A DNA stretch of 64,000 nucleotides from DASSBG01 sp035699085. GTDB lineage: Bacteria > Pseudomonadota > Gammaproteobacteria > Xanthomonadales > Rhodanobacteraceae. The stretch lies in contig DASSBG010000028.1 in NCBI GenBank assembly GCA_035699085.1, positions 186,001 to 250,000 on the forward strand, given 5' to 3'. Below are positions 26,246-34,645 of this stretch, piece after piece. The translations under genes were made by a program, and so were the position numbers. The notes under the pieces are model-generated. The model did not search any database, had not been told where the DNA came from, and worked only from the letters and a program-made list of their open reading frames with translations. The stretch's first letter is position 1. Every line of letters begins with the position of its first letter.

Positions 26246-26940
26246 GTGGCAGCGACATGCGGACGCGTGCCATCGTCACCGACATCGAGGGCACCACCAG
26301 CTCGATCAGCTTCGTCAAGGACGTGCTGTTCCCTTACGCGCGCCAGCACCTGCCGGCGTTCGTGAGGGCTCACGCGGCGCAGCCGGAGGTCCGACGCTGG
26401 CTGGATCAAGTCGCGCGCGACGCCGGGGTCCCGCCAGCCGACACCGAAGCCATCATCGACACCCTGCTCGCCTGGATCGACGCCGACCGCAAGGCCACGC
26501 CGCTGAAGGCGCTGCAGGGCATGATCTGGCAGCGCGGCTACGAGGATGGCGCCTATCGCGCGCACCTGTACCCCGAGGTGGCGGCACAGCTGCAGGCATG
26601 GCACGCAGCTGGCATCGCTCTGTACGTCTACTCGTCCGGCTCGGTGGCGGCGCAGCGGCTGTTCTTCGGCTACAGCGAGGCCGGCGACCTCACGCCGCTG
26701 GTGTCCGGCTGGTTCGACACCGAAACCGGGCCAAAGCGCGCCGCGGCTTCCTACGCCGCCATCGCCGCGGCCATCGGCGAGGCGCCCGGACGCATCCTGT
26801 TCCTGTCCGACAGCGTCGACGAACTTCGCGCCGCGCGCGAGGCCGGCCTGCAGGTCACGCAACTGTGCCGCCCGCCGGAGGCCTGCCCCGCCGACTCGCC
26901 CTGGCCCTGCGTGGCCAGCTTCGACGACATCGCCTTCTGA
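26242..26940 (+). CDS. mtnC: Enolase-phosphatase
   Basis: A 232-residue HAD-superfamily enzyme catalysing enolisation and dephosphorylation in methionine salvage. The nucleophile motif is TDIEGTTSSISFVKDVLFPY; IWQRGYEDG, YSSGSVAAQ and LSDSVDEL follow in the expected order. The ATG overlaps the mtnD stop (ATGA). Gene order mtnB-mtnD-mtnC gives three consecutive steps of the pathway. Confidence 0.95.
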   Translation: MSGSDMRTRAIVTDIEGTTSSISFVKDVLFPYARQHLPAFVRAHAAQPEVRRWLDQVARDAGVPPADTEAIIDTLLAWIDADRKATPLKALQGMIWQRGYEDGAYRAHLYPEVAAQLQAWHAAGIALYVYSSGSVAAQRLFFGYSEAGDLTPLVSGWFDTETGPKRAAASYAAIAAAIGEAPGRILFLSDSVDELRAAREAGLQVTQLCRPPEACPADSPWPCVASFDDIAF

Positions 26941-26950
26941 ACCGGCGAAG

Positions 26951-27031
26951 AACCGGGGTCAGAGTGCACTTTCGATCTGCAGGCGACGGTGGTTCCGGCG
27001 CGCTGCTCGAAAGTGCACTCTGACCCCGGTT
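26951..27031. repeat. Perfect 25-bp inverted repeat around GTGCAC
   Basis: Arms at 26951-26975 and 27007-27031 are exact reverse complements and contain GGGGTCAGAGTGCACTTTC; the loop is 31 bp. It lies between the convergent mtnC and hutH genes and could act as a bidirectional terminator. The motif GGGGTCAGAGTGCAC is a known kind of extragenic repeat in related bacteria. Confidence 0.85.
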
Positions 27032-28930
27032 TCAGCCGGTCGCGGCGAAGGCGCCGCGGGCGACGAGGGCGCAGATGCGCTGCAGGTCGGCCTGCATCGG
27101 GCGGTCCTGGCGCATGAAGCCGATCTCGGCGCGAATGGTGGCGAAGGCGTCGCGGACGCCGGCGCCTGCGCGAAATTCGCCGGCCTCGGCGATCGACTGC
27201 ATCAGCGCGCGCACCTCGGCCTCGAACGTCGCCTCGTCGGCGTGGCCTTCGTGCGGCGCGCCGCGGACCTTGGCTGCCAGCGCACGCCAGTCGCCCTGCA
27301 CGGCCAGCTCGTGGGCGGCGTTGAGCATGTCGCGACGGTACTCCAGCGCCTGCGCCGCGGTGTACAGCTCCAGCGCCAGCACGTCACCGAGATCGGCCGT
27401 CATCTCCAGCACGTGGCGCGCCTCGTTGGCGCCCATGGAGACGTGGTCCTCGGCGTTGGCGCTGGTCGGTATCGAGTAGACCGAGGCCGGGTGCGCGCGC
27501 GTGGCAAGGTCGTTGACCAGCGCCGCAGCGGTGTACTGCACGATCATGAAGCCGGAGTCGGTGGCGTCCTCGTTGCCGATCAGGAACGGCGGCAGCCCGT
27601 CGCTGGTCGCGGCGTCGACCAGCTTGTTGAGCCGCCGCTCGGAGATCGAGGCCAGCACCGGGATCGCGGCCTTGACGTAGCTCATCGCCAGCGCCAGCGG
27701 CATGCCGTGGAAGTGACCCGCCGAAACCACCTGGTCCTCGATGACCTGAGGGTTTTCGGCGTCGGGGAAGACCAGCGGATTGTCGGTGACGGAGTTGAGT
27801 TCGATATCGATGACGCGACATGCCTGCGCCAGCGCATCGCGCACCGCGCCGTGCACCTGCGGCATGCAGCGCAGGCAATAGGCATCCTGCGGCTGGTGCT
27901 TCTTGCCGCCACGGAACGGCAGGTAGCGCTGGTAGAAGGCCTCGCGCCCCTGGCGCTGGCCGAGCGGCACCCAGTCCCAGGCGATGTCGAAACGACGTGC
28001 CTGGGTCTCCGGCCTGTCCCACGCGCCCGCCGTCCACGGCTTGAACCGTGGCACCAGATGGTACGGAATGTCGATCAGCGTCGAGCCCTGCAGCAGCTCG
28101 CGCACGTGGCGGGCGGTCTCGACCTGCCCGGGGTGTGGACGCAGCGCGTGCACGTCCTCGCGCAACGCGCCACTGCGACCGGCGAATGCATCCAGCGACA
28201 TCGCCGCGGCCACGTCGGCGGTCGCCAGCAGCTGCTCCAGCCGCTGCACGGCCAGCACCGCGGTCGCCAGCATTTGGGCGGTGCCGTTGTTGAGCGCCAG
28301 GCCTTCCTTGAACGACAGCCGGATCGGCTCCAGCCCGACCCGCGCCAAGGCCGCAGCGCCCTGCAGGCGCTCGCCCTCGACAAAGGCCTCGCCGCCGCCG
28401 AGCAGCACGATCGCGAGATGCGAGAGCGGCGCGAGGTCACCGCTGGCGCCGACCGAACCCTTCATCGGCACCACCGGCACCACGCCGCGGTTGAGCAGCT
28501 CGGCCAGCGCCTGCAGCGTGGAGACGCGGATGCCCGAGTGTCCGCGCATCAGCGTGTTGATGCGGATCACCAGCATCGCCCGCACCACCTCCGCCGGGAA
28601 AGGCTCGCCGACGCAGACGGCGTGGGTGACGATCAGGTTGCGCTGCAGTTCCTCCGGAAGCGTGCCCTGCGGCTGATCGGGATTGCCGCCCGGCAAGGCG
28701 TCGCGCACGCGCCGCGAGCCGAGCAACTTGTCCGCATTGCTGCCGAAGCCGGTGGTGACGCCGTAGATCGGCGTGCCGCCGTCAACCTGCCCGGCGAGAA
28801 AGTCGGCGGCGCGCTGCACCCGCGCAAGCCGCGTCTCGTCCAGCACCACGCGCGCGCCATGCGCCACCTGCACCACCTGCTCGCGGCTGAGGCTGAGCCC
28901 GTCCAGCCGGACTTCGGCAGGGCCACTCAT
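27032..28930 (-). CDS. hutH: Histidine ammonia-lyase-like aromatic amino acid lyase
   Basis: A 632-residue MIO-dependent lyase; ordinary HutH is about 510 residues. MIO is formed from Ala-Ser-Gly at residues 162-164 (GSVGASGDLAPL). YGVTTGFG, LALNNGTAQM, DAYCLRCMPQVHGA and SVTDNPLVF are conserved. The selectivity pair at 102-103 is Thr-His, close to the Ser-His of HAL and unlike TAL (His-Leu) or PAL (Phe-Leu). Two oddities: an extra segment of about 55 residues (290-345) before the conserved YCLRC motif, and Ala in NAEDHVSMG where Gln is usual. It overlaps hisS by 4 bp and no hutU, hutI or hutC is present, so it may not belong to a standard histidine utilisation pathway. Confidence 0.85.
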   Translation of the reverse strand: MSGPAEVRLDGLSLSREQVVQVAHGARVVLDETRLARVQRAADFLAGQVDGGTPIYGVTTGFGSNADKLLGSRRVRDALPGGNPDQPQGTLPEELQRNLIVTHAVCVGEPFPAEVVRAMLVIRINTLMRGHSGIRVSTLQALAELLNRGVVPVVPMKGSVGASGDLAPLSHLAIVLLGGGEAFVEGERLQGAAALARVGLEPIRLSFKEGLALNNGTAQMLATAVLAVQRLEQLLATADVAAAMSLDAFAGRSGALREDVHALRPHPGQVETARHVRELLQGSTLIDIPYHLVPRFKPWTAGAWDRPETQARRFDIAWDWVPLGQRQGREAFYQRYLPFRGGKKHQPQDAYCLRCMPQVHGAVRDALAQACRVIDIELNSVTDNPLVFPDAENPQVIEDQVVSAGHFHGMPLALAMSYVKAAIPVLASISERRLNKLVDAATSDGLPPFLIGNEDATDSGFMIVQYTAAALVNDLATRAHPASVYSIPTSANAEDHVSMGANEARHVLEMTADLGDVLALELYTAAQALEYRRDMLNAAHELAVQGDWRALAAKVRGAPHEGHADEATFEAEVRALMQSIAEAGEFRAGAGVRDAFATIRAEIGFMRQDRPMQADLQRICALVARGAFAATG

Positions 28931-30315
28931 TGCGCCGACCCGGCCGCGGCGCCGGCACCTGCCAGCGCCGCGCGCACCGCACTCAGCAGGCCAGCGCGCG
29001 GCACCTCCTGCTGCGCGTTGCTGCGCAAGTCCTTGAGCGTGACTGTGCCGTTGGTCAGTTCGCTCTCGCCCAGCACCAGCACCAGCGGGATCCCGGCGCG
29101 GTCCGCATACTTGAATTGCCGGCCCAGTTTGCCGCCCTCCAGCGCCACCTCGGTGGCGATGCCGGCGTCGCGCAGCTCGCCGGCCAGCGCAAGGCACTGC
29201 GGCAAGTACGTCGCGTCCATCTGCGTCACCAGCGCCTGCACCGTGCTCTGGCCGGCGCCGCGCAGCAGGTCGGCCTCGCGCAGCTGCCAGAACAGGCGCG
29301 TGGCGCCGATCGAGATGCCGACCCCAGGCAGCTTCGACCTGGTGTACTGGCTGGCGAGGTTGTCGTAGCGGCCGCCGGAGCAGATCGAGCCGATCTGCCG
29401 GTGCTCGTCCAGCGTGGTCTCGTAGACCATGCCCGTGTAGTAGTCGAGGCCGCGTGCGATCGACAGGTTGAGGGCGAAATTGGCCTCGGGCACACCGAAG
29501 GCGTGGATCAGGCCCAGCACCTCCTTCAGCTCCAGGCGGCCCTGCTCGAAGGTTTCGCTGCCGGCGCCGAGAGCATCCAGTTTGGCCAGCGCGTCGTCCA
29601 GCGAGCTGGATCGAACCTGCACGAATTCCAGGATGCGATCGACAACCGCGGTGGACAGGCCGAAGGCTTTGCCGGTGAGCGTCTCGCGCACCGGCCCGGC
29701 ACCGCGCTTGTCGAGTTTGTCGACCTCGCGCAGCACCAGCGTCTGGCGTTCGCCGTCATCGATCCCGAGGCCCTCGAAGAAGCCGCGCATCAGCTTGCGG
29801 TGGTTCAACTGGATGGTGAAGGGGCCGAAGTCCAGGGCGCTGAAGACACTGTGGATCACGGCAGGGATTTCGGCGTCGTAGTGGATTGACAGGCTGTCCT
29901 TGCCGATCACGTCGATGTCGCATTGGTAGAACTCGCGGAAGCGCCCGCGCTGCGGCCGCTCGCCGCGGTAGACGCGCTGAATCTGGTAGCGGCGGAAGGG
30001 AAACTGCAGCTCGCGCTCGTGCTCGGCGACATAGCGCGCCAACGGCACCGTCAGGTCGAAACGCAGGGCCACGTCGGGCGCGTCGCCCCGCTCCAGCGCC
30101 CCGGTCGACTGCACGAAATACACTTGGCGCTCGGTCTCGCCGCCGGTCTTGGTCAGCAGCACGTCGGCGTGTTCCAGCACCGGCGTCTCCACCGGCAGGA
30201 AGCCGTAGCGGGTGAAGGTGGCGCGGATGGTGTCGAGCATGCGCTGGAAAGCGATCTGTTCGGCGGGCAGCAGTTCGAGCACGCCGGGCACGCTGCGGGC
30301 GGGGGTCAGCGCCAT
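28927..30315 (-). CDS. hisS: Histidyl-tRNA synthetase
   Basis: A 462-residue class II synthetase charging tRNA-His. Motif 2 region FRRYQIQRVYRGERPQRGRF and histidine-binding loops (LNLSIARGLDYYTGMVYET, and GGRYDNLASQY) are complete; the C-terminal anticodon-binding domain follows. The sequence is of the Xanthomonas/Xylella type (PGVLELLPAEQIAFQRML at the N-terminus). Its stop overlaps the start of the ammonia-lyase gene, so expression of the two histidine-related enzymes is coupled. Confidence 0.95.
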   Translation of the reverse strand: MALTPARSVPGVLELLPAEQIAFQRMLDTIRATFTRYGFLPVETPVLEHADVLLTKTGGETERQVYFVQSTGALERGDAPDVALRFDLTVPLARYVAEHERELQFPFRRYQIQRVYRGERPQRGRFREFYQCDIDVIGKDSLSIHYDAEIPAVIHSVFSALDFGPFTIQLNHRKLMRGFFEGLGIDDGERQTLVLREVDKLDKRGAGPVRETLTGKAFGLSTAVVDRILEFVQVRSSSLDDALAKLDALGAGSETFEQGRLELKEVLGLIHAFGVPEANFALNLSIARGLDYYTGMVYETTLDEHRQIGSICSGGRYDNLASQYTRSKLPGVGISIGATRLFWQLREADLLRGAGQSTVQALVTQMDATYLPQCLALAGELRDAGIATEVALEGGKLGRQFKYADRAGIPLVLVLGESELTNGTVTLKDLRSNAQQEVPRAGLLSAVRAALAGAGAAAGSAQ

Positions 30316-30392
30316 GTTTTTCCCTTGCTGTGACGTTGGACGAGGCAGCCGCTCATGCTATCAGAATGCACCCTGCCGACCGTCGATTGCGC

Positions 30393-30421
30393 TTGCCAAG
30401 CCGGTACCCGGCCGCTATCAT
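30393..30421 (+). promoter_or_regulatory. Promoter of tRNA-Pro
   Basis: TTGCCA (30393-30398) and TATCAT (30416-30421) with exactly 17 bases between, ending 15 bases before the tRNA 5' end. Confidence 0.75.
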
Positions 30422-30436
30422 TCGCGGCCTTCCCAT

Positions 30437-30513
30437 CGGGGTGTAGCTCAGCCTGGTAGAGCGCTACCTTCGGGAGGTAGAAGTCGCAAGTTCGAATCCT
30501 GTCACCCCGACCA
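30437..30513 (+). tRNA. tRNA-Pro(CGG)
   Basis: A complete cloverleaf of 77 nt including encoded CCA. Acceptor stem CGGGGTG pairs with CACCCCG; the anticodon stem CTACC/GGTAG encloses TTCGGGA with anticodon CGG; the T-arm contains GTTCGAATC. A strong promoter precedes it and a terminator follows. Confidence 0.96.
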
Positions 30514-30517
30514 ATAC

Positions 30518-30548
30518 ACAAAAAAGCCACCCCCGGGTGGCTTTTTTG
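30518..30548 (+). terminator. Terminator after tRNA-Pro
   Basis: Stem GCCACCC / GGGTGGC flanked by A6 and T6 runs, directly after the tRNA. The A and T runs make it potentially bidirectional. Confidence 0.9.
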
Positions 30549-30668
30549 TTGCCCGGGACGCAAGGCGTGAGCGGTGAGTGGTGAAACCGAAACGCGGCCG
30601 CGCACGCCAGCCCAGCGGCATGGTCCGCTCCGCGCTTTTCGGGTCCCGGGTCGCGGTCCGGAACCACC

Positions 30669-31025
30669 CTACATCGTCTGCGTCGGCCGATTGGAGCTGG
30701 TGATGCCGGCGAGGATGGATTCGATCTTGGTGCGCGCGGCCTCGCCATCGGCAGTGCTGTTGAACTGCAGGCCGATGCCGGCGGTGCGGTTGCCCTGCGC
30801 GCCGGGCGGCGTGATCCACACCACCTTGCCCGGCACCGGCAGGCGCTCGTTGTCGTCGGGCAGCGTGATCAGCAGGAACACCTCGTCGCCGAGCGAGTAG
30901 GACTTGGTGGTGGGCACGAACAAGCCGCCACCCTGGACGAAGGACATGTACGCGTTGTACAGCGCGCTCTTGTCCTTGATCGCCAGCGACAGGATGCCCT
31001 GCCGCATTGCTTCGGGTTTGGCCAT
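30669..31025 (-). CDS. pilZ: PilZ-domain protein
   Basis: A 118-residue single PilZ domain of the type IV pilus PilZ type (RQGILSLAIKDKSALYNAYM, GGLFVPTTKSYSLGDEVFLL, GKVVWITPPGAQGNRTAGIG). This branch lacks the N-terminal RxxxR cyclic di-GMP site and instead binds PilB/FimX to control pilus assembly. The ATG at 31025 with GGTGG upstream is preferred to the TTG at 31031. It ends the long leftward operon and is separated from holB by the deacetylase gene; in related genomes pilZ usually follows holB directly. Confidence 0.92.
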   Translation of the reverse strand: MAKPEAMRQGILSLAIKDKSALYNAYMSFVQGGGLFVPTTKSYSLGDEVFLLITLPDDNERLPVPGKVVWITPPGAQGNRTAGIGLQFNSTADGEAARTKIESILAGITSSNRPTQTM

Positions 31026-31027
31026 CG

Positions 31028-32035
31028 TCAATCCACCGTCACCAGGGTTGGCGCGTCGACTTTGGCCGAATCACCGGATGCGGTCAAGCCGCGCAGGCAG
31101 CGCCAGCCCCAGCGGTCGAAGATCCACGGGCTGCGCTGGCGCAGGCGCAGCTTCACGTAGACCGGACAGTCGGCCGCGACGGGCCGCGGCGCCGCCGCCA
31201 GTACGCGCGCCAGCGCCGTCTCGCGGCCGGCGACCGGACCGGGCGGCTGCCGCCAGGCCTGCTCGCCGGCGACCACCAGCAGCTCGCTGGCGCCGCGCAG
31301 CCACGCCGGTGCCTCCCACGGGTTCGCGCCGGCCGCAACGTCGTTGCCGGCCGCCGAGTGATAGGTCTCGGCGGACGAGACGTTGGCAAGCAGCCGGCTG
31401 CGGCTGAGCGTGACCTGGGTCTGGTAAGCGCACACTGCGTCGCGCTTGCGCTGGACTTCGCCGCCGCTCAGGACCAGCGTCACTGCGCTGCCGGGATCGC
31501 GGCGGCCATGGATCAGGTAGCTGAGCAGCGCCGTGTAGTGCGGCAAGCGGCAGTCCTGGCGAGCCAGCGCCAGGCGGACAAGCACGTGTGCCGCACTGTG
31601 GTCCGGATGAGTGTCGCCGAGGCTGGGGAAGACCAGCACGCTGGGCGCGAAGTCGCGGACATGGCCCGCGATCGTACTGACTGACGCGGCGGTGTCGTCC
31701 ACCAGCCGTGACGTCACGCCCATGTCGGGCCACCCCAGGCAGACCGGCGCGTCATCAGGCAGGCCAAGCGTCGCCAGCGCCGCGTGCGCCTCGCCCCGCC
31801 GCCGCTGGCCCCAGCGCCGGCGCTCCTCCGGCCCGATGCGCCAGCGCCGTTCCAGCCAGCGCTGCGGCCAGGGATTGTTGTCGCCATCGGTCAACAGCAG
31901 CACACGGGCCCGCGCGCCGGCGCTGACAGCCCGTTGCAGCAGGCCGCCGGTGGCGAGGGACTCGTCGTCCGGGTGCGGCGCCACCACCAGCAGCGCGGCG
32001 CCGGGCGCGCGCAGGCAGATCTCGAGGTCGGTCAT
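31028..32035 (-). CDS. PIG-L family N-deacetylase
   Basis: A 335-residue LmbE/PIG-L type zinc deacetylase. The metal motif is VVAPHPDDESLATGG and the third ligand lies in GDTHPDHSAAH. Relatives deacetylate GlcNAc-containing glycans, mycothiol precursors or antibiotics. Its ATG overlaps the holB stop by 4 bp and its stop lies 2 bp before the pilZ ATG, so it is embedded in the operon. It may modify a cell-surface sugar; there is no evidence for the exact substrate. Confidence 0.88.
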   Translation of the reverse strand: MTDLEICLRAPGAALLVVAPHPDDESLATGGLLQRAVSAGARARVLLLTDGDNNPWPQRWLERRWRIGPEERRRWGQRRRGEAHAALATLGLPDDAPVCLGWPDMGVTSRLVDDTAASVSTIAGHVRDFAPSVLVFPSLGDTHPDHSAAHVLVRLALARQDCRLPHYTALLSYLIHGRRDPGSAVTLVLSGGEVQRKRDAVCAYQTQVTLSRSRLLANVSSAETYHSAAGNDVAAGANPWEAPAWLRGASELLVVAGEQAWRQPPGPVAGRETALARVLAAAPRPVAADCPVYVKLRLRQRSPWIFDRWGWRCLRGLTASGDSAKVDAPTLVTVD

Positions 32036-32973
32036 GGCCGCGCCTCCGCCAGCAGCGGCGCCAGTGCATCCAGCAGCACCAGTTCCGGACGCAGCGGGCC
32101 GCGCAGGCCTTCGCGTGCGCGGTTGAAGCGAATGAAGTCGTCGCTGGCCCGTTGCAAGTCCGGCGGCCCGCTGGCGGCCTCCCCGGCGGCCTGCCGGTGC
32201 AGTTCACGCGCCGCCAACAGCAGCCGCTGGTCCGGTTCGTCCGCCAGCCACTGCCGAGCCACGCCCCAGGGATCGGCGCGGCCGGCACGCAGGGCGGTGA
32301 GGTCGCGCAAGACCTCGGCCCGCCGAGGCAGCCCCTGGTTGCCGGCCATCGCCAGCGCTGCGCCGGGATTGTCGCCCGCCGCGGTCAATGCCTCGGCGGC
32401 GACTGCAGCATCGAGACCCTGCTCGCGCAGCCAATCCAGCGCCTGCGCGCGCTCGGGCGCGTGGAACACGATCCGCTGGCAGCGCGAGCGGATGGTCGCC
32501 GGCAGCCGCCAGGGCGCATCGGCCACCAGGATCAGCAGCGACTGCGGCGACGGCTCCTCCAGCGTCTTCAGCAGCGCATTGGCGGCCGCGCCGTTCATCG
32601 CATCGGCCGGATCAACCAGCGCCACCTGCCAGCCGCCGAACTGGCTGGCCATCGCCAGGCGCTGTGACAGCGCGCGGATCTGGTCGACGACGATCTCGCT
32701 GCGCAGGTTCTTCTCGCGGTTGAGCTCGAAGCTGACCAGCACGCGGTCGGGATGGGTGCCGGCCTCGAGCAACGCACAGGCGCGGCAGTGGCCGCAGGCG
32801 TCGCCCGAGGCCAGCGGTTGCTCGCAGAGGCAGGCGCGCGCCAGGCGATCGGCGAACGCGCGTTTGCCGAGCCCGGCATCGCCCTGCAGCAGCAGCGCGT
32901 GCGGCAGGCTGCCCCCGGCCAGGCGTCGCTGCAGCATCGTCCAGGCGGCCTCGTGCCACGGATGCGCGCTCAC
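32032..32973 (-). CDS. holB: DNA polymerase III subunit delta prime
   Basis: A 313-residue clamp-loader subunit. The non-catalytic P-loop-like segment LLQGDAGLGKRAFA, the Zn-binding cysteines in CLCEQPLASGDACGHCRAC, and VDPADAMNGAAANALLKTLE are the holB pattern. Part of the coupled tmk-holB pair (4-bp overlap on each side). Confidence 0.93.
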   Translation of the reverse strand: MSAHPWHEAAWTMLQRRLAGGSLPHALLLQGDAGLGKRAFADRLARACLCEQPLASGDACGHCRACALLEAGTHPDRVLVSFELNREKNLRSEIVVDQIRALSQRLAMASQFGGWQVALVDPADAMNGAAANALLKTLEEPSPQSLLILVADAPWRLPATIRSRCQRIVFHAPERAQALDWLREQGLDAAVAAEALTAAGDNPGAALAMAGNQGLPRRAEVLRDLTALRAGRADPWGVARQWLADEPDQRLLLAARELHRQAAGEAASGPPDLQRASDDFIRFNRAREGLRGPLRPELVLLDALAPLLAEARP

Positions 32974-33608
32974 GCCCGCACCTCGTCCAGCAGCGGCGCC
33001 AGCGCCGCGATCGCCGCGGCCAGCACCTGGGCCGGCGGCTGGGTAGCGTCGATCACGTGAATCCGCTCCGGCTCCGCCTCGGCCCGCGCCAGGTAGGCGC
33101 CGCGCACGCGCTCGAAGAAGGCCGCCTGCTCGCGCTCGATGCGGTCGCCCTCGCCGCGCCCGGCGATGCGCCGCCGGCCCTGGTGCACGCCAAGGTCGAG
33201 CAACAGCGTGAGGTCGGCCTGCAGGCCGTCGAGGGTCCAGCGCTCCAGCGCCTCCACGCGCTCGGCCGGCTGGCCGCGGCCGGCGCCCTGGTAGGCGTGG
33301 CTGGCGTCGACGTATCGATCGCAGAGGACCCAGCGGCCGGCGGCCAGTGCCGGCTGCAGCCGCTCGCGCACCAGTTGCGCCCGGGCCGCGAACATCAGCA
33401 GCAGCTCGGCCTCGGCGCAGGCCTGCAGCGCCGGGTCCAGCACCACGCCGCGGATGGCCTCGCCCAACGGCGTGCCGCCCGGTTCACGCGCTTCCTCGAC
33501 CATGATGCCGAGCCCCCGCAGGTGCTCCAGCAACCCCCGCATCAGGGTGCTCTTGCCGGCGCCCTCGCCACCCTCGAGCGTGACGAGGCGACCGCGGGCA
33601 CCACTCAT
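32970..33608 (-). CDS. tmk: Thymidylate kinase
   Basis: A 212-residue kinase phosphorylating dTMP to dTDP. P-loop LEGGEGAGKSTLM, DR(Y/H)-type motif LCDRYVDASHAYQGAGRG and the LID-like RIEREQAAFFERVRGAYL are present. The ATG at 33608 overlaps the mltG stop by 4 bp. A longer upstream frame overlaps mltG and is rejected. Confidence 0.94.
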   Translation of the reverse strand: MSGARGRLVTLEGGEGAGKSTLMRGLLEHLRGLGIMVEEAREPGGTPLGEAIRGVVLDPALQACAEAELLLMFAARAQLVRERLQPALAAGRWVLCDRYVDASHAYQGAGRGQPAERVEALERWTLDGLQADLTLLLDLGVHQGRRRIAGRGEGDRIEREQAAFFERVRGAYLARAEAEPERIHVIDATQPPAQVLAAAIAALAPLLDEVRA

Positions 33609-34645
33609 CGACCACCTCCCAGTTGGTACCTGGCGACTGCCGCATTCTGTTCGCGCAGGGTGGCCGAGAACTGGTGGGTGCCGTCGCCACGGGCGACGAA
33701 GTAGAGCGCGTCGCCCTCGGCCGGGTGCAGCACGGCGTGGATCGCCGCGCGGCCTGGCAGCGCGATCGGCGTCGGCGGCAGGCCGGGCCGGGTGTAGGTG
33801 TTGTAGGGCGTGTCGGTGGTGAGATCCTTGCGCCGGATGTTGCCGTGGTACGCGCTGCCCATGCCGTAGATCACCGTCGGGTCGGTTTGCAGCAGCATGC
33901 CACGCCTGAGCCGGCGTTCGAAAACACCCGCGATCCGCGGCCGCTCGTCGGGCTGCGCCGTCTCCTTCTCGACGATCGAGGCCAGGATGAGCGCCTGGTA
34001 GGGCGTGTCCAGCGGCAGGTTTTCCTCGCGCTGTGCCCACTCGGCCTTCAGCACCTCGCGCATGGCCTTGTACGCGCGGCGCAGCATGTCGAGGTCGGAG
34101 TCGCCACGCACGAAGTCGTAGGTCTCGGGCAGCAACCAGCCTTCGGGGTTGCCGACCGCGGGATCAATCTTCTTCATCACCGCGGTATCGTCCAGCGTGC
34201 CGCTGGCGTGACGCAGCAGCGGCTCGGCGCGCAGCATGGCCAGCGCCTGGTGGAATGTGCGGCCTTCGACGATGGTCACGTGGTGCTGCACGACCTCGCC
34301 GGATGCCATCATCGTCAGCAGCTGCGGCGGAGTGGTGCCCGGCACCAACGCGTACTCGCCGGCGTGCAGGCGGTCGGTCACGCCCATGCGCCAGGCCAAT
34401 GCCCGCCAGTACAGCGGCGGTGCCGCGCTGAGCTTGCGCGCACGCAGCTCGGCGACGATCTGCTTGAATGCCGTGCCATGGGGAATGACAAGGCTGCCCC
34501 TGTCGCGGATCGCCAGCGGTGCCCGGGTGAAGCGTGAGTAGTCGTACCAGGCACTGCCGGCGGCCGCCAGCACGGCAAACACCACCAGGCCGAGAAGTAT
34601 GCGCAGGATGGCGCCGCCGGCGGCGCCTCGCGGCGGCGTGGCCAT
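33605..34645 (-). CDS. mltG: Endolytic murein transglycosylase
   Basis: A 346-residue inner-membrane YceG/MltG protein. One transmembrane helix near the N-terminus (ILRILLGLVVFAVLAAAG) and a LysM-like subdomain are followed by the catalytic region with glutamate in ILASIVEKETAQPDERP, and DPTVIYGMG. It cleaves nascent glycan strands and sets their length. It begins where fabF ends, with no pabC between, although pabC usually sits there in gammaproteobacteria. Confidence 0.94.
   Translation of the reverse strand: MATPPRGAAGGAILRILLGLVVFAVLAAAGSAWYDYSRFTRAPLAIRDRGSLVIPHGTAFKQIVAELRARKLSAAPPLYWRALAWRMGVTDRLHAGEYALVPGTTPPQLLTMMASGEVVQHHVTIVEGRTFHQALAMLRAEPLLRHASGTLDDTAVMKKIDPAVGNPEGWLLPETYDFVRGDSDLDMLRRAYKAMREVLKAEWAQREENLPLDTPYQALILASIVEKETAQPDERPRIAGVFERRLRRGMLLQTDPTVIYGMGSAYHGNIRRKDLTTDTPYNTYTRPGLPPTPIALPGRAAIHAVLHPAEGDALYFVARGDGTHQFSATLREQNAAVARYQLGGGR

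Noticed and set aside
26546..29368. 940-codon plus-strand frame through mtnC, hutH and hisS
   Set aside because: Crosses three well-supported genes on both strands and the inverted repeat; no domain is visible.
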